Origin: Breviolum minutum Mf 1.05b.01
Lineage: Eukaryota > Sar > Dinophyceae > Suessiales > Symbiodiniaceae
Assembly: GCA_000507305.1 (NCBI GenBank)
Contig: DF239300.1
Location: 124,001 to 188,000 of the forward strand
DNA length: 64,000 nucleotides
Direction: 5' to 3'
A model generated the notes under the pieces. The model was not told the origin of the DNA. It ran no database searches and saw nothing but the letters and a program-made list of their open reading frames with translations. A program made the translations under genes and the position numbers. This document shows, piece after piece, positions 1 to 12,448 of this stretch. How positions within the stretch are numbered: position 1 is the first letter of the stretch; the number at the start of each line of letters is the position of its first letter.

Positions 1-312
1 GCTGTTTTTAACCGGTCTGTCTTGTTATTTTTCCCAGGATGGAGTTCATCTCAAAGGTATGATAGTTGCCTCTCATGGAACATGCTGATATGCTAAGCTG
101 TAGCTGCAGCTTCAATATTCATGAGGCAACTTTTGGGTTTCATTCCCCTCAAAGAAAACACCATATATTCTGAATGCATTTTAGACAAACCACTTGTGTA
201 CAGTAGTTACCACATTTCGATATGGGAATCATCATTTCGTTCTCCAAATTTTCAACCAAAGGTCGCCACATCGGCACCGCTGGGAGCAGCCGCCTTGGAA
301 GGTGAGACGGTG

Positions 313-321
313 GGAAAGTCG

Positions 322-386
<65 letters not shown>

Positions 387-400
387 GCTCTTGCTCTTGC
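313..400. repeat. (TTG)n microsatellite
   Basis: A pure GTT/TTG run of more than 20 units follows a short unique stretch and passes into CTCTTG units. The long poly-Leu, poly-Cys, poly-Asn and poly-Thr frames here are repeat translations, not genes. Confidence 0.95.
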
Positions 401-592
401 TCTTGCTCTTGTTCTTTCTCTTGTGCTTGCTTGTTTCTTTGTTCGTTTCTTTGTTTGCTCGTTTGTTTGTTTCTTTCTTTCTTGCTTTCTTTCTTTCTTT
501 CTTGTTTTCCTTCTTTCTTTCTTTCTTTCTTCCTTCCTTCCTTCCTTGCTTTCTTTCTTTCTTTCTGTCTGTCTTTCTTTCTTTCTTTCTTC

Positions 593-631
<39 letters not shown>

Positions 632-633
632 TG
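400..633. repeat. TTTC/TTCC pyrimidine tract
   Basis: A degenerate (CTTT)n/(CCTT)n polypyrimidine tract adjoins the TTG microsatellite. One strand is almost entirely C and T over about 230 bases. It explains every open frame from 120 to 745. Confidence 0.95.
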
Positions 634-910
634 CTGGACAATTATGTATGCATATTAAATATATAAATAGATATGAATACACGCAAATATTGCTTTTTCA
701 GAGTGGAAAAATGATGATCAATGGGACGCCCCAAGCGCATTGAAGGATGTATTTCCTCTGGTTGGCTCAAGTGTTTTTTCAAGTGTTTGTTCACATCCAA
801 ACTCGACGAAAACGACATATGACTAGCTATGCATGCTTGCATATGTCGTATGCTTCCCCAAAAAGGATGCAAAATGGAAATGCCACAAAAAAATGGCACT
901 CAAATTCAAG

Positions 911-1025
911 CTAGTTGGTGGTTTCAACCCATTTGAAAAATATGTCCGTCAAATTGGATTATCTTCCCCAAATAGACGGCCTGGGTGAAACTTCCAAAAA
1001 TATTTGAGTTGGCACCACCTAGTTA
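911..1025. repeat. Family A inverted-repeat element (copy 1)
   Basis: The element begins with TTGGTGGTTTCAACCC and ends with CACCACCTAGTTA. The interior carries the family signature TTTGAAAAATATG, CGTCAAATTGGAT and CTTCCCCAAATAG. At least eleven copies occur in the window. Confidence 0.85.
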
Positions 1026-1119
1026 ACAGTCATGATCACATCCATGGCTCCCAGGTTTTCAAATCTTGAAAATTCAAGCCATTGAAATTCAAAAAAAAAC
1101 ATGAAGAAATTAACATGAA

Positions 1120-1300
1120 ATGCACGTTTTTTTCCCTGGAGGTTTGGCAGATCATGTTCCGTTCCAAAATGGCTTGATGGCTGTAGGTTCCACCCAGCCA
1201 GCCGTTCATCCAGGGACCTTGGCTGGAGCTGCAGCGGCTTCCGCCTTATGGGCCCCTGCCTGGCTGGAGATGTGGAGGGTGGGCCTCTGCCTCGGGGGGA
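1120..1300. other. possible exon, strand unresolved
   Basis: A GC-richer island in AT-rich DNA. The plus strand is open from 1120 to 1404. The minus strand is also open and has a short Ala/Pro-rich reading that ends in a stop near 1206. I cannot choose between them. Confidence 0.25.
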
Positions 1301-3258
1301 ATTTTTTTGTTGATTTTTTTGGGGGGGACAAAACCCGGAAAATGCTCCAAATTCGTGAGGATTTCTCAGGTTTTTTTTTGTGTGTTTTTTCTTGGGTGTG
1401 TTGAAATTCAGTTGAAGTTATCATAAACTTCATGAAAACCATGTTTTGAAAATGTTTGAAATTCCTAGGGGTGCAAAAATGGAGGAAAACAATGGGCTTT
1501 CGGCTTTCCAACTCTGATAAAGATACCAACTACACAACATGGCAGCACTATCGTTTCAGATGTCATGTTTTGTGCATCGAGAAGGTCGTGGCTCTTTTTT
1601 GGGGGATGGCAGGTCTGGGAGGATGGATGAAAGAAACCATCGATAGAGCAAAAAAGGCCTTGGTTGGCACTGCTTGATTTGATATAGCCAGACAAGAGTC
1701 AGTCCCAGGTGATTCTAGCCGTGAGGTTTTTGGGATGGTGAGTTTACGTGACCCGAACTCAAAGGTTGGAAAGGTGACCTCCAACGATCGGGGAAGAAAA
1801 GGTCACTTTGAATCACCTGAAGTGTTTCTCAAAATCCACCCAGTTCTACAAAAGGGGGGATATGTATATTGAAATCATATTTATATATATATATGTACAT
1901 ATATATATATATATGTATATATGATCTACCCCGTGACAGTGGAAAAATGTCCGTCTGGAGTGTTTCTCGAAATCGCTCAAAAATCCCCCCTGCCTTCATC
2001 ACAGGTTGTAGAATTTTGATGTGATCCTCCGAAAAAAGCCACTCCAAAAAGTCACTGAAGGTAGTCTCCTCGGCATCACAAAACATGTCCATTTTTTTAC
2101 CGTTTTTTGTCCAATGGATCTTTTTTCCATTGAAAAACACGATTTGGTTGTTAATGTTTGCCCCCCGTGTTTTCTTTTGTTTCGAAGCTGCAAGCTTTTG
2201 GGCTTTTTCAAGATAAAGTGACTAGAAGAAAGTTGTTGACATCGATTGTCAGGCTAAGATTTGGTACAGATTTCCCATAGATTTCGGGACTTTGGAGGCC
2301 CTACAAAAATTATCCAAGTGACTTTGGACTTATCCTTCTCCAACATGTGGGCAGTGGCCATTTCGTCCACCTGCCACTTCAAGAGGAGTCTGGCGCTATA
2401 TGCAGTGTTTGTATACACTATTTGGTACATGCAGGATACAGGTGCCCTTCTATTGCCAACCCAAACTGCATGCATGATCTTGAAGGCAAATCATGGCAAA
2501 TCACTCAAAAGCCTCCCATACATGTTGCAATATGCAATTCCTCCAATGATTCCACTCCATTATGGGCAATTGAACCACCACTGACATCACTACAGAGTCC
2601 ATTGAAACTGAAGAACAAACACTTTTTGGATAGTACATTGATCGATACCGTGATATCTTGATTCAAAAAATACCCTATAACAAAAAAAGTCTCTAATGGT
2701 GAATTGGTGGTTTGGTTTGGTGGTTTGAGATACTAAAAGGTTACCCCCAAATAACAATCCCTTTCAGAAGGAAATCCCAGGAATCCAAACCACAAACCCA
2801 AAATTTACCACTATATAGCTAAAAAGATGTTTGATTTTAAACATTATTGTTGGGGGTGCAAGCACTCAAGTTGCGTTTGCTAGCAATCCGTCACCATCTA
2901 CCAAGTGCGGATTGAAGATGTATTTCCTATTAAAAACGTGGAAATTCCATTGCTATGTTGGTTTATCAGAGGGTATTCCAAATTATGATAGCAAGTATGA
3001 TTCGTAAACCATCCGTGATGTCAACCGATATGGCTTCAACCACCTAAATGGGTCTTCGGAAGGATAATTTCTTTGCCCATTTTCCATTGCTATGTTAGCT
3101 TACCGGAGGGTATAAATGAGATGTTCTCCAGGGAACGATCACATACATAGTATCCCACCTCATGGCCGATCGGATCGTCATCTTCAAAAATATCTTGGGA
3201 ACGGTCCGATATGTTGGGAACTCCCAGGAGGATGATTCCTAAAGAATCTGTGTCGTGG
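1301..3258. other. intergenic or intronic, AT-rich, no supported gene
   Basis: The stretch contains homopolymer G and T runs, an (AT)n tract near 1870-1925 and degenerate inverted-repeat fragments near 2700-3120 (TTGCTATGTTAGCTTACCGG type). The open frames are short and unconvincing. Confidence 0.5.
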
Positions 3259-3368
3259 TTACTCCCCCCAAAACTAACATATCCCCTGAAAAATGCTGGT
3301 TGGAAGACTACTTTCCTTTTAAAATGGTCCCTTTTTAGGGGACATGTTCATTTTCTGGGGGGGTAATC
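3259..3368. repeat. Family C inverted-repeat element
   Basis: The left end TTACTCCCCCCAAAACTAAC and the right end GGGGGGGTAA form terminal inverted repeats. The interior has ATATCCCCTGAAAAATG and the mirrored TAGGGGACATGTT. The family consensus is CCCCTGAAAACTAACATGTCCCC with a diverged centre. Confidence 0.85.
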
Positions 3369-3609
3369 AACGCTCTTTTGTTAGCAATTTGGGATGCTGG
3401 TCCAGTCATCCAGCATTTGTACAAGTCTCCGTTTTGTAGTGGCTATCGCAGCCTAAAGACGAATATAAACTTCCGTCAACTCCCCACACCCCCAAAAAAG
3501 ACAAACTAAAAGTTGTGCCAATAAATCCAGATTTCGATAATTTTTCCCTGTAAAAGATTCCAAATCCCACCTTTTTGTCGTAACCTTTCAAAAATCACAA
3601 CATCATCAC

Positions 3610-3690
3610 CTGCGCAATGTTCAAACTGGGCATGATCTGACGCAACACCAATGCCAGCATAATGGGCGAGACAGGCTCGTGCATCCCAAC
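3610..3690 (-). CDS. exon, unknown protein
   Basis: The acceptor is TTTCCGTTGCTAG and the donor GTGATG. The exon is 81 nt and reads WDARACLAHYAGIGVASD followed by HAQFEHCA. The frame stays open past both borders. No family was recognised. It probably belongs to the same downstream gene as the exons at 5.3-7 kb. Confidence 0.5.
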
Positions 3691-4068
3691 CTAGCAACGG
3701 AAAAAAAGGGGACAAGTCCTGGAACTCCTGAATTGGAGGGGGGAGATTTCGAATTCCTGTGACTATGATCACCTTACGTAAGATTCCGTAAGATCATGAA
3801 AGAATTCGAAGACGTGACATAATCAGAATTCTATCATTTTTTTCCGGACAAATTGCTTCCCTGCCACTCAAGACAATAGCATGAAATTCCAGAGTCAAAC
3901 CAAGGGTTGAGGTCAAGAATTTGGCTTGGCATAAAAAAAAACGAGTCGCTTTTAAAGTGAGGAGACCCGGAAATCACGATTTCCAAGGAACGGAAAAATT
4001 GGAAATGATGAGATCCTTTTGGGTTGGGGGTATTCAGTACTATTCAGGTTCAATGCGCATTTTCGAAG

Positions 4069-4176
4069 TATACTCCCCTGAAAACGAACATGTCCCCTGA
4101 AAATCGATGGTTGGAAGATGTATTCCCTACTGAAATGGTCACTTTTTAGGGGACATGTTAGTTTTCAGGGGTGTAA
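4069..4176. repeat. Family C inverted-repeat element
   Basis: A near-perfect terminal inverted repeat: CTCCCCTGAAAACGAACATG on the left mirrors CATGTTAGTTTTCAGGGGTG on the right. The centre (GATGGTTGGAAGATGTATTC) is shared with other copies. Confidence 0.9.
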
Positions 4177-5274
4177 ACAAAACACACTTTGCTTAACTTG
4201 TTCCTCCCTGTTCCAAAGAGGCAGCCTTTACCGTCAGTACCCCAGCATCTTTCTGATCATAAAATATCATGCAACAACCAAGGTACATCAATTAACGGAA
4301 CTACATCCATCCTAGAATATCCGCAAATCTCATATGTTTTTATCATTTTTGTTGGGATCCCATGCTCCAAGTTCATATGTTCCAAGTATCAAGAATGGTT
4401 TCGAAGCTGGTTCTTTTGGTTTCGTTCCACCAAAAAACTGCATCAAAAATTCTGAGACTCCCAACGGTACTGTCATTGAATGCTGCCTTAGAAACGCCAT
4501 TTCAGGCATGAAAATTCAGCGTTGAAATATGCTTAGTTGGTGGTTGACAGTTTCAACTTATCATAAATGAAAAATTGGCAAGTCAAATTGGGAAGCTTTA
4601 AATTGCCACGAGCTTCCGGGTAATATTTGTTTGAACAAATCTCAACCGAAAAAAGAACACAGTATGGGGAGGGTCTCATCACAAATCTCACTTGAGAAAA
4701 AATCTGAATGCTCTTGCTTTCAAAGTCACCCTGCACCAAAACTGCTCATAGCATCCGAATCGGAGATGATTCATGAAAATATTTTGCCAAAAGATTTCAG
4801 AAGAGTTATGGATCAAAATAAATTAGGACAGACTGGCGGGTGGTTCATGCCAACCCTCTCTTTTCGGACTGTCTGCAGGTGTTCTGCTTCATGTTGTTAG
4901 TGTCGGCCCCGCAGTTCCATTCTGCGAAAAACACGCCAAAACGGGCCCCGCCCAAAAACGCATCAGAAAACTGTTTCCAACCAAAAAAAGTACCAGAAAT
5001 TACAGTGTTACTGCGACAGCCCTGAAAACTAACATGTCCCCTAAAGAGGGACTATTTCGATAATCTTCACTCTGGGCTCTATTGGATGAGGTTTTCGTTA
5101 CCATCATTCACATAGCTTTTGTTCGTTTCTTCGTTAGTTCATTGCGCGTTTCGGAAGGGAAGTGGTCAGACATCGAGGTAAACGTCTGTCCAAGCCTGAT
5201 CAAATCAAAGAGTTAGATAGCTACCAACTATCTTTTATACTTATCCATAAGAAATCTTAAATGTCCACCTCAAC

Positions 5275-5442
5275 CCGTCTATCATTTTCAACCCAACAAA
5301 AGACATTGAAGATGGATGACTTTTCTAATGGAACACCATCCAAGCGATTGAAATTCAGATTCTTTGGAAAATTCTGACGAAACTTCTGCTCCGCACTTGC
5401 CAAATCATTCTCCCTCTTCCCTTCCGGACCCAATCCTTGCAT
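5275..5442 (-). CDS. exon, unknown hydrophilic protein
   Basis: The acceptor is TTCACATCCCAG and the donor GTTGAG. The exon is 168 nt, exactly 56 codons, and starts MQGLGPEGKRENDLASAEQK and ends near FCWVENDRR. It is one of the clearest coding exons in the left 10 kb. No conserved domain was recognised. Confidence 0.6.
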
Positions 5443-5769
5443 CTGGGATGTGAACAAACAAACTTGCAATCCTTTTACGTTCACCAAAAGTTCCAGGTAC
5501 CCGAAACGGAGGTAGTTACCCTATGAGGCCATTTTGGTGGTGGGATTTCCCTTCCTATCCATACAGCTTATAATGTTTGGTGATATGTCATGTTCATCAG
5601 GATATTTGAAGGTATATCATCTACTGCACTCAACTGGATGAAGTATGAAAAAAGCTACCTTCATTTGTTTGGAATCCCCGCAAAAAATAGAAACTTCGCC
5701 CCAAAATCCAATCATTACCGGCTTTTTTTAAGAAACTTTAAAAAGGTAGCACTGCCAACCACCATCTTT

Positions 5770-5950
5770 GCCACATCCAAGGTGCTGTGATCTTTTGCTT
5801 TTGATCCGACATAGGGAAACAAGGGATTTCCAGCCAGCGGGTTGCTTCCCCCACGGGCTCCGAACCCCCCCAGCTTGTCGGAAGTTCATCAAAGCCAAAA
5901 ATGTTGCGGGTGAAGTTTCAAGGGCGGTTGGTGGCCGGACACGCGGTTTC
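5770..5950 (-). CDS. possible exon
   Basis: A GC-rich island with an open minus-strand frame reading PRVRPPTALETSPATFLALM then NFRQAGGVRSPWGKQPAG. The plus strand is also open here (5768-5971). No splice sites are convincing, so the borders are approximate. Confidence 0.3.
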
Positions 5951-6433
5951 TTGGTGTTCCCTTTGGTTTGATTGGAAAAAACATGGAGTCAAAAACCGAC
6001 AAACTTGGAATATTGGGTTTTTATACTCCAAAAACAACTCACATGGGTGCCCCAATTTTCCAATAGGCAGAGCAAAAATCGTCTTTCTTCAAACCTTCTC
6101 ACATTTGCTTTACAGGGAAAAAACAACGAGGAATACTGGCTCTGGATTGCAGAGAATGAGTGTAGCATCATAATATTTGCATATCTTCCCTGAGATACAA
6201 CGATCACATCATTGCAGGCAACATGAGAATTGAGATTCATAATTCGATGCCGTTCATCCCATCAGAATTTAATGAAATTATGGCAAAGTCTAGGCGCCTA
6301 AAAAATGACTCTCTGGGCTTGATAGAAGAAGTTTTTCATCTCATCCTTAGTATCATCTTATATGAAAACGTCACCGTTTCCTCAAAAAATCAGCAAATGA
6401 AACTGAGTGAAAGCCATTGGATCATTATTTTAC

Positions 6434-6522
6434 CCATCTCCAAGTTCTGCCGTGGAGTGAGTTCTTCATCACTAGTCGTGATGTCGTCACACAATGTGTC
6501 ACCCAAAACCAATGATGTCATA
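6434..6522 (-). CDS. exon, unknown acidic protein
   Basis: The acceptor is CACACCTAG and the donor GTAAAA, with 89 nt reading MTSLVLGDTLCDDITTSDEE then LTPRQNLEM. An antisense plus-strand frame (6223-6639) is open as well. I prefer the minus reading because both borders look like splice sites. Confidence 0.45.
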
Positions 6523-6835
6523 CTAGGTGTGTATGACAAATTAACGACCCATCAATGCAGCACATTTTTTGGGCTCAGTCAATCTGTAGCTGCAACGAAT
6601 TCGAAACGCTTGGTAAACCTTAGGACCCTCGAATCCTAACCATCCGACAGTTATGGAAAATAGATGAAACACATGCAAGTACCACAACACTGAAATTCAA
6701 TCAAACATACCACAGTCCACCATTTCTGGCCTAAAATTTGACATTGATTCCAACAAAAAAGCTAAGCAACTAATCAACTATGTGAGCATCCAGGAGAAGA
6801 CCAACTTGGTTTCACACCCCAACAACAAAACCTAC

Positions 6836-6952
6836 CCCTGCTTCACACCCTGCTGCACAATCCCGGTAAACGGTTTGCCGTGACACGGAAGGCTCTTGTG
6901 GGTTTGAAGGCGAAGGTCGGCCCTCAAACCTCAGCTTTATAAAGCCACAATC
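6836..6952 (-). CDS. exon, unknown protein
   Basis: The acceptor is GATGACAAG and the donor GTAGGT. The exon is 117 nt (39 codons in one phase) with four Cys. It reads DCGFIKLRFEGRPSPSNPQE then PSVSRQTVYRDCAAGCEAG. It is probably continuous with the 6.4 kb and 5.3 kb exons of a downstream gene. Confidence 0.5.
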
Positions 6953-7487
6953 CTTGTCATCAAAAAACCACCCAGCAATGAAGGGCCGAAAAATACCGGT
7001 ACCAGTACAAAACACCCCAAAAAAAAAACATCCACATTACATGAGATTCTACGAAGCCTCCTTGCGAGGATGAATTGATTGGTCTTCCTGCTGGGAGATG
7101 ACCCCCTTTCACTTTGCTGCTATCCCATCCCATGACCGAAAAAGACCCGTGAAAATTGGTGTAAAACGTCTTGGGGAAGAAATGCTATCCATAATTGGAT
7201 GAGTTCATACATGTTCATGTTCAATGTAATCCCATGGTAGCGTGTACCAAGAATATATAGATATACATATTGAGCAGCCATTCATGTAGGTAAAAAAACC
7301 ATCCATGGATGGTTTGGGTTGCTTTTTTTTGTACTTCCACCTTTGTTTTTCCTTAGGATTTCCGAATCTCCGGATATCCAATCTTAGTGCCTGGAGTCAG
7401 GCTCTCTAAAACTCGGCAAAAAAACATAACCTTTTGGTGAACGGAAGTTAGTTGCCTCATTTTTTTCTGAAAAAGAAATATGGGGGG

Positions 7488-7587
7488 TTCCTACAATGGT
7501 GGTACCCAACAACTACTGGCTTTCCTACTAAAAATTATCATTTTGGGGTGTGAAATGGGGGTACCACCATTTAAGGAAACACCCATA
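7488..7587. repeat. Family E inverted-repeat element
   Basis: The ends GGTTCCTACAATGGTGGTACC and GGTACCACCATTTAAGGAAAC mirror each other. The same ends recur at 54.0 and 60.7 kb (GTTTCCAAAAATAGGGGTACC type). Confidence 0.7.
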
Positions 7588-7984
7588 TGCAGCCTCCCCG
7601 AAACTAACCCTTTTGAACCTGAAAATAGTATTACCTCAAACCCCAAAAATGAAAGGATCATCTTCCAGCCATCAATTTTCTGTTAGTTTCAGGCAGGGCA
7701 TGTCTTCATGGCTACAACTTTCGATGGTTAAAAACCTCAGATCATCTTGTAGAGCATTTGACATCAGCTATTCAGATCTATTCATGTTTTCAGCGTGTCT
7801 GAAGGATTCCAAAAAGCCAAAAGATGATTCTACTTCCGGATATTGAGTTAGACAGTAGGAAGAAAAAATAACCAGGAGTTATCAGTAATCACACCTAAGA
7901 AGTGGTGTAAATCACAATGGTTTTATGTGGCATTTTTCGTTAACGCTCAAAAACGGTTGCAAAAAACAACTGGAACTTCCACTA

Positions 7985-8080
7985 CACTCCGTAAAACTAA
8001 CATATCCCCTAAAAATGGTGGTTTTCAATAGGATTCTCCTTTTCCAGGGGTCTATTTTCACGGGCTCAGGGAGGGTAATG
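7985..8080. repeat. Family C element, diverged
   Basis: GTAAAACTAACATATCCCCT on the left and TTTTCACGGGCTCAGGGAGG on the right match the family ends. The centre has GGTTTTCAATAGGATTCTCC. More degenerate relatives follow at about 8210-8330. Confidence 0.6.
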
Positions 8081-8564
8081 CCCACCCACTCTACTTACTC
8101 TTCATCCCAGGCATCCCCAGCTGATAATTTTGACTGAAACTTGACCTGTAGCCGTACTGCAGCGACTTGGAACAAGGGGGAGTTGGTGGTCCACATTCCA
8201 CTTGCCAACCGGTAAACTAACATAGGCTGGTTGGAATATCACCATGTTCAATAGGACATACATCGACTTAATCCGGGTCCATTTTCCAGCCAGCTATATT
8301 AGTTGATCCGTTGATCCCGGAGTGTAAGACATTTGAGATCTGTAGAGTCACGAAGCCTCACGAGTTCAACCTACCGATGAAGTTGTTTACCATTGATAGC
8401 TGGAAGAAGATTCGTTGAATCTTCACCTTTTTTGGGGGGACCTGCCAGGTCCCAAAAAGTCTCGAAAAAAAAAAAAAGCTGTGTCACAAGCAAGTTACAA
8501 GGCCCCAAGGCTGTGCTAGTTGACCAGCGGATTCATGCTTTGTATATTATAGACATAGATCGTG

Positions 8565-8800
8565 ATACATGTATAGTATAGATTTGATATGGGGTCCTTC
8601 CCTTACAGGAACAGCTCCCGAAATAGGCGGATTCCCAGAATTCCTCACATTGCTTCACGAATGCTTAATCGAATCGCCCAACGGAAAGACCATCTTCTGC
8701 TTGCGAGGAAGTTGTTTGAAAGGTGCTTCTATTGATGGTTCCAAGTTGATCTGGCTGGCCCTTAGTAGGGAAGGGAAGTTTCATCCCCATCGCAACCATG
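8565..8800. other. possible exon, strand unresolved
   Basis: The plus strand is open from 8569 to 8805. The minus strand has an open frame reading PTKGQPDQLGTINRSTFQTT. The rest of 8.1-9.7 kb is AT-rich with no supported gene. Confidence 0.25.
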
Positions 8801-9539
8801 TATAGCTTCATTCCCTCATTCCCCTAAGGGACACCCAGTGATTGATGATTTTTTCGCAACCTTTTTTTCCCTTTAGAGAATCACAAAATATGTTTTTTTT
8901 TCCTGGGTCCACCCCTCCAAACATCATAGACTCCAAATAAAATCTAGAAGCCATGGTTGATGTACACCCCCTTTCTTGGGCAGGAGAGTACTTACTGCAT
9001 GAATTCTTCATGGTTAGTCCCTACTTGAGTAGGGTTCTTCCCCTTTGCAAAATGGCCTTTTTCATGGCTTATCAATAGGCGTTCCTAACTAACTTACATC
9101 CACTGGAAGTGATGTAAACGCGCCTGGGCTCCGAGTTGGGAGTGCTCGGTGCCTGGAACCACTGGAACCGGAACAAACTCGTTGGGTGCGATAAAAACGT
9201 GTTTGAAGAGAGACAAAAAAAAATGAACAATTGTTTTTTAAGGGCAAGGTTTAGAAACATAATTTTTGGAGAGTCCAACATACCACTCAAACTATAGGAT
9301 ATTGACATAATAATTTCACCAGATCTACGGGTTGTTTGTTTTGCGGGGGCCTGAAAAAAGCATACAATAAGGGGGACGTGTATAAAGTAATACAGTAGGC
9401 ATCTTCCAAACTTCTTTTTGGTGACTGCTCCGTTGGTGGTTAGCCAGTTGGTAGTTGGTAGTTTACGGTTCCAAATATTTGAGGAAACCTTCATCAACCA
9501 CCAACCAATCTGTAAATTCGTTGGTCAATAAATAATATT

Positions 9540-9660
9540 CATGCTTCAGAAATCCTGCGATCAGCACCAAAGGATCTATCTCAAAACGGTCATAAATTGT
9601 CGGAATGACAAACTACCAACCTCAATTGGTTAGGCCAATTTCTGAACCATCAGCAGTATG
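9540..9660. repeat. Family B element, degenerate
   Basis: The right end TTTCTGAACCATCAGCAGTA and the left end TTCAGAAATCCTGCGATCAG are diverged family B termini (consensus CTGTTGATGGTTCAGAAATCC). The interior ACCAACCTCAATTGGTT is shared with the 14.7 kb copy. Confidence 0.6.
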
Positions 9661-9727
9661 GTCAGACATGCGGTTGGAATTCCTGGTTAACATCGGCCTC
9701 GCCCAACGAAAATCATCCTTCACTGAC

Positions 9728-9826
9728 CTGGAAACTAGAATTGTACAGGGAGAGTTGCCCTCTTCGATTTGTTTTTTGGGAATGATGTCACAGTCAGTGT
9801 ATGTTACCTTGTGTGTCATGGTATAC
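9728..9826 (-). CDS. exon, unknown protein
   Basis: The acceptor is TTTTGGTTACCAG and the donor GTCAGT, giving 99 nt. The frame reads YTMTHKVTYTDCDIIPKKQI then EEGNSPCTILVSR. A family B element follows in the intron. No domain was recognised. Confidence 0.5.
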
Positions 9827-10020
9827 CTGGTAACCAAAATATCGGAGTTTTTGGGACACCAAAACTATATAACTTCGATGTAAATCACACGTCAACAAAT
9901 CCTTGCTTGGTGAGAGTTTCTGGTGGTGGACTGGCTCGGTAAACCTCAGAAACCCAACAAAAAGCCAGTGATTATAGTGCTGTTAGGGCCTCAAAAACTG
10001 CTGTCAAAAAAAAACCTGCA

Positions 10021-10131
10021 AGAAACAACAACAACAACAACAAGAAACAACAACAACAACAACGACAACAACAACGACAACAACAACAACAACAACAACA
10101 AGATCATTATCATCATCAACAACAACAAGTG
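10021..10131. repeat. (AAC)n microsatellite
   Basis: AAC units with AAG and ACG interruptions cover about 110 bases. The overlapping Asn/Val/Cys-rich frames are artefacts of this repeat. Confidence 0.95.
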
Positions 10132-10199
10132 AAGTCTCAAACCCTTCACTTCTTGCCCTGAAAATGACAAAAGCGTATCTGAAGGTATCTTGTCTCAAA

Positions 10200-12000
10200 A
10201 TTTAAGGGTCTCAAATTGGGCCTCAAATTTTTGGTAATTGATTATATCAAACCATCTTCGATTTGGAAAGCCTGACAGTCATCCCCAAATTTGATCATCT
10301 TCTTTCGACCGCTCCCCCCTCCAGCCTTTGACCGCATCCTGTGTCAGAGCAAAACCTTACTTCGGATGCCCAAAATGAGCATTGTGAGTTTCATTGAGGC
10401 AGGAGTGAATATACAAATCGCTTACGTTGACAGAGTTGAACCCAGAAGTTTTTTGGTGACAAGTTTACAGTACACCTTTCAAATATGTTAATGTTGTGAG
10501 ACCCAAAATCCCCACCAAAAAATATTCCCTGTTTTTTTTGGCTGAAGCAATTGACACATCATGCTGGAAAAAAAGTCATGATATCTGGAAAAGAATATGA
10601 GGGCTAAGGGCTGTTTCAAAAAGCACGGACTGGTGATTCAAAGTGGAGGTCACCAACAACCTTTGAAACGGTCACTTGATTATCATCCAACAAAGTTTCA
10701 CAGCTTGAATCACCTGGTGTTGAAATCATGAAAAAATTGCATACTTGAATTACAGTCTTTCAAGCATCCCAACATACAGGAAGGGTGGCTTTTTAAAGCA
10801 AACATATGGTCTCAAGTTGCTTGGCTGATTCCGCACCCATGATCCACTAGGTAGGAAATGAAGGAAATCCATAGAAACATCCGCTTCCGTCCCCCGCATT
10901 TGTATATGAATCGAAATCAAAATGGATCATTGGTTGATAGTTGGTTAACCATTAGTTGATATTGTTTTCAACCTTTTTTTTTCAAAATATGCATATCAAA
11001 TTGGATCATGAAACCCCAAGGATTTTGGGAAGATCCAACTCATCAGGTGGCACCCATTTCCCACGCACCACTGAGGTCTCCTACCGAGTGGCCTGAGGGC
11101 TCCATTCAATCAGCGTTTTGGGGGGGTTGGATACTGACCTGAAACTCCCAAGAACCAGGTTTATATATATATATATATGGATGTTTGGTTGAAGAATTAT
11201 GTCCTAAGACAACCAACCAAGATTTCATCAGCTGGTACTTTATAAACAACCAGAAAAAAAATTGGCATTTGGTGATGTCCAACCATTTCCCATGTGAAGA
11301 TTTGGAATCGTCCAATTGAAAGAACCAGTTGAAAATGGATGTCTCAGATTCCGAGAAATGATCAGATTGTCCCATGATGGAGCGCAAGTTGTTCAATTTG
11401 TATGGAGAGTGTGTATACATGTGCCATATATGTATATATATACATAAAAATGATATATGTATATATATAATATATATATTTTTTTTGTATCTTTTTGTCA
11501 ACCAAAGAGGGCTGCAAAAGCATGGCTCAAGAGTGGATACCAAATACCATTGAACTTCTATTTATAAGTACTGATAGTGTAGTATATCTATAGATTTAAA
11601 CATACATGGATATGCTAAAGGTTCCCTTTCAAAAGGTGATACAGCAAGCTAAAAGGTGTCCTTCGCCGTGTCCTGTGGATCTTGATTATGTTTTTGCTCG
11701 GCTTTCATATGAAGATCGATATGCATCTAAAAATACAAAGGCACGTACAGGTATTAGGATTTTTACTAGACTTGACATATCTTGTTTCTCCAAAGTTGAT
11801 CATGAATCATCATGAATCTATTTCTAGTAGAAATGCATTGAAGTCGAGATGCATGTCGGCAATCAAATTCTATCTTATTTGCAACACTTCTCATCATCCG
11901 GATTGGTGTGGATTTGGGCATGCATGCAAAAAATTTGTTGATTCAATTCTCGCCTTCACATCTAAAAAATGATCTGCAAGAACCTCCAAAAATGATACCC
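10200..12000. other. AT-rich, no supported gene
   Basis: There is one ambiguous island at 10,290-10,490 (plus strand, PPPAFDRILCQSKTLLRMPK). It also holds TATATA tracts near 11,160 and 11,410-11,480 and a short unique stretch at 11,600-11,900. Nothing has both splice signals and a convincing frame. Confidence 0.4.
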
Positions 12001-12101
12001 TCTGGTAAACTAACACAGCAATGGAATATTCCTATTTTTTTTATAGGAAATACATCTTCAATCCGGGTCCATGTTTCATTCCTATGTTAGTTTGCCAGAT
12101 G
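12001..12101. repeat. Family C-like inverted-repeat element
   Basis: TCTGGTAAACTAACA at the left mirrors TGTTAGTTTGCCAGA at the right. The centre, AATATTCCTATTTTTTTTAT then ACATCTTCAATCCGGGTCC, is shared with a diverged copy at 8.2 kb. Confidence 0.8.
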
Positions 12102-12202
12102 TTTACGCCAATTTTTCATCCACAAAAATCCACCCCAAAAAGCAGGAAAACTTCAACAAAAAAAAAAAACGACCCACCTGGCAAAAAATACCATGGAGGG
12201 AG

Positions 12203-12258
12203 TCAAGTCCAGTTAGGCCGCGACCCAGGGGGGGGGAGTACTTCCCGCACTTCCCTAG
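12203..12258 (-). CDS. possible terminal exon
   Basis: After the acceptor AAGAATTGCAG the frame reads REVREVLPPPGSRPNWT and stops. It may end the gene that includes the exon at 12.3-12.4 kb. The phase to that exon is not proven. Confidence 0.4.
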
Positions 12259-12323
12259 CTGCAATTCTTAGAAGCTCATAGGAATCATATGGAATTATGG
12301 GATGCGGCAAGATGGGAACCTAC

Positions 12324-12448
12324 CTTCAAAGATGCATGGATGACAATGGTGGTAGTTTCTCCTCCATATTTCTGCTCAATGTAAAAACTGCTTCTTCTTG
12401 CAATTGAGTTGGAAAATTCGATGTCTGCCATGTATTTCAGCGCTTTCT
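12324..12448 (-). CDS. exon, unknown protein
   Basis: The acceptor is TAACCCCTGCAAG and the donor is the strong GTAGGT, with 125 nt. It reads EKALKYMADIEFSNSIARRS then SFYIEQKYGGETTTIVIHAS. The composition is typical of a globular protein. No family was recognised. Confidence 0.6.

Noticed and set aside
121-743. Long poly-Leu, poly-Cys, poly-Asn and poly-Lys/Arg frames
   Set aside because: They are translations of the TTG and TTTC/TTCC low-complexity tracts in several frames at once.
6223-6639. 138-codon plus-strand frame
   Set aside because: Antisense to an exon with both splice sites; no signals of its own. Rejected with low certainty.
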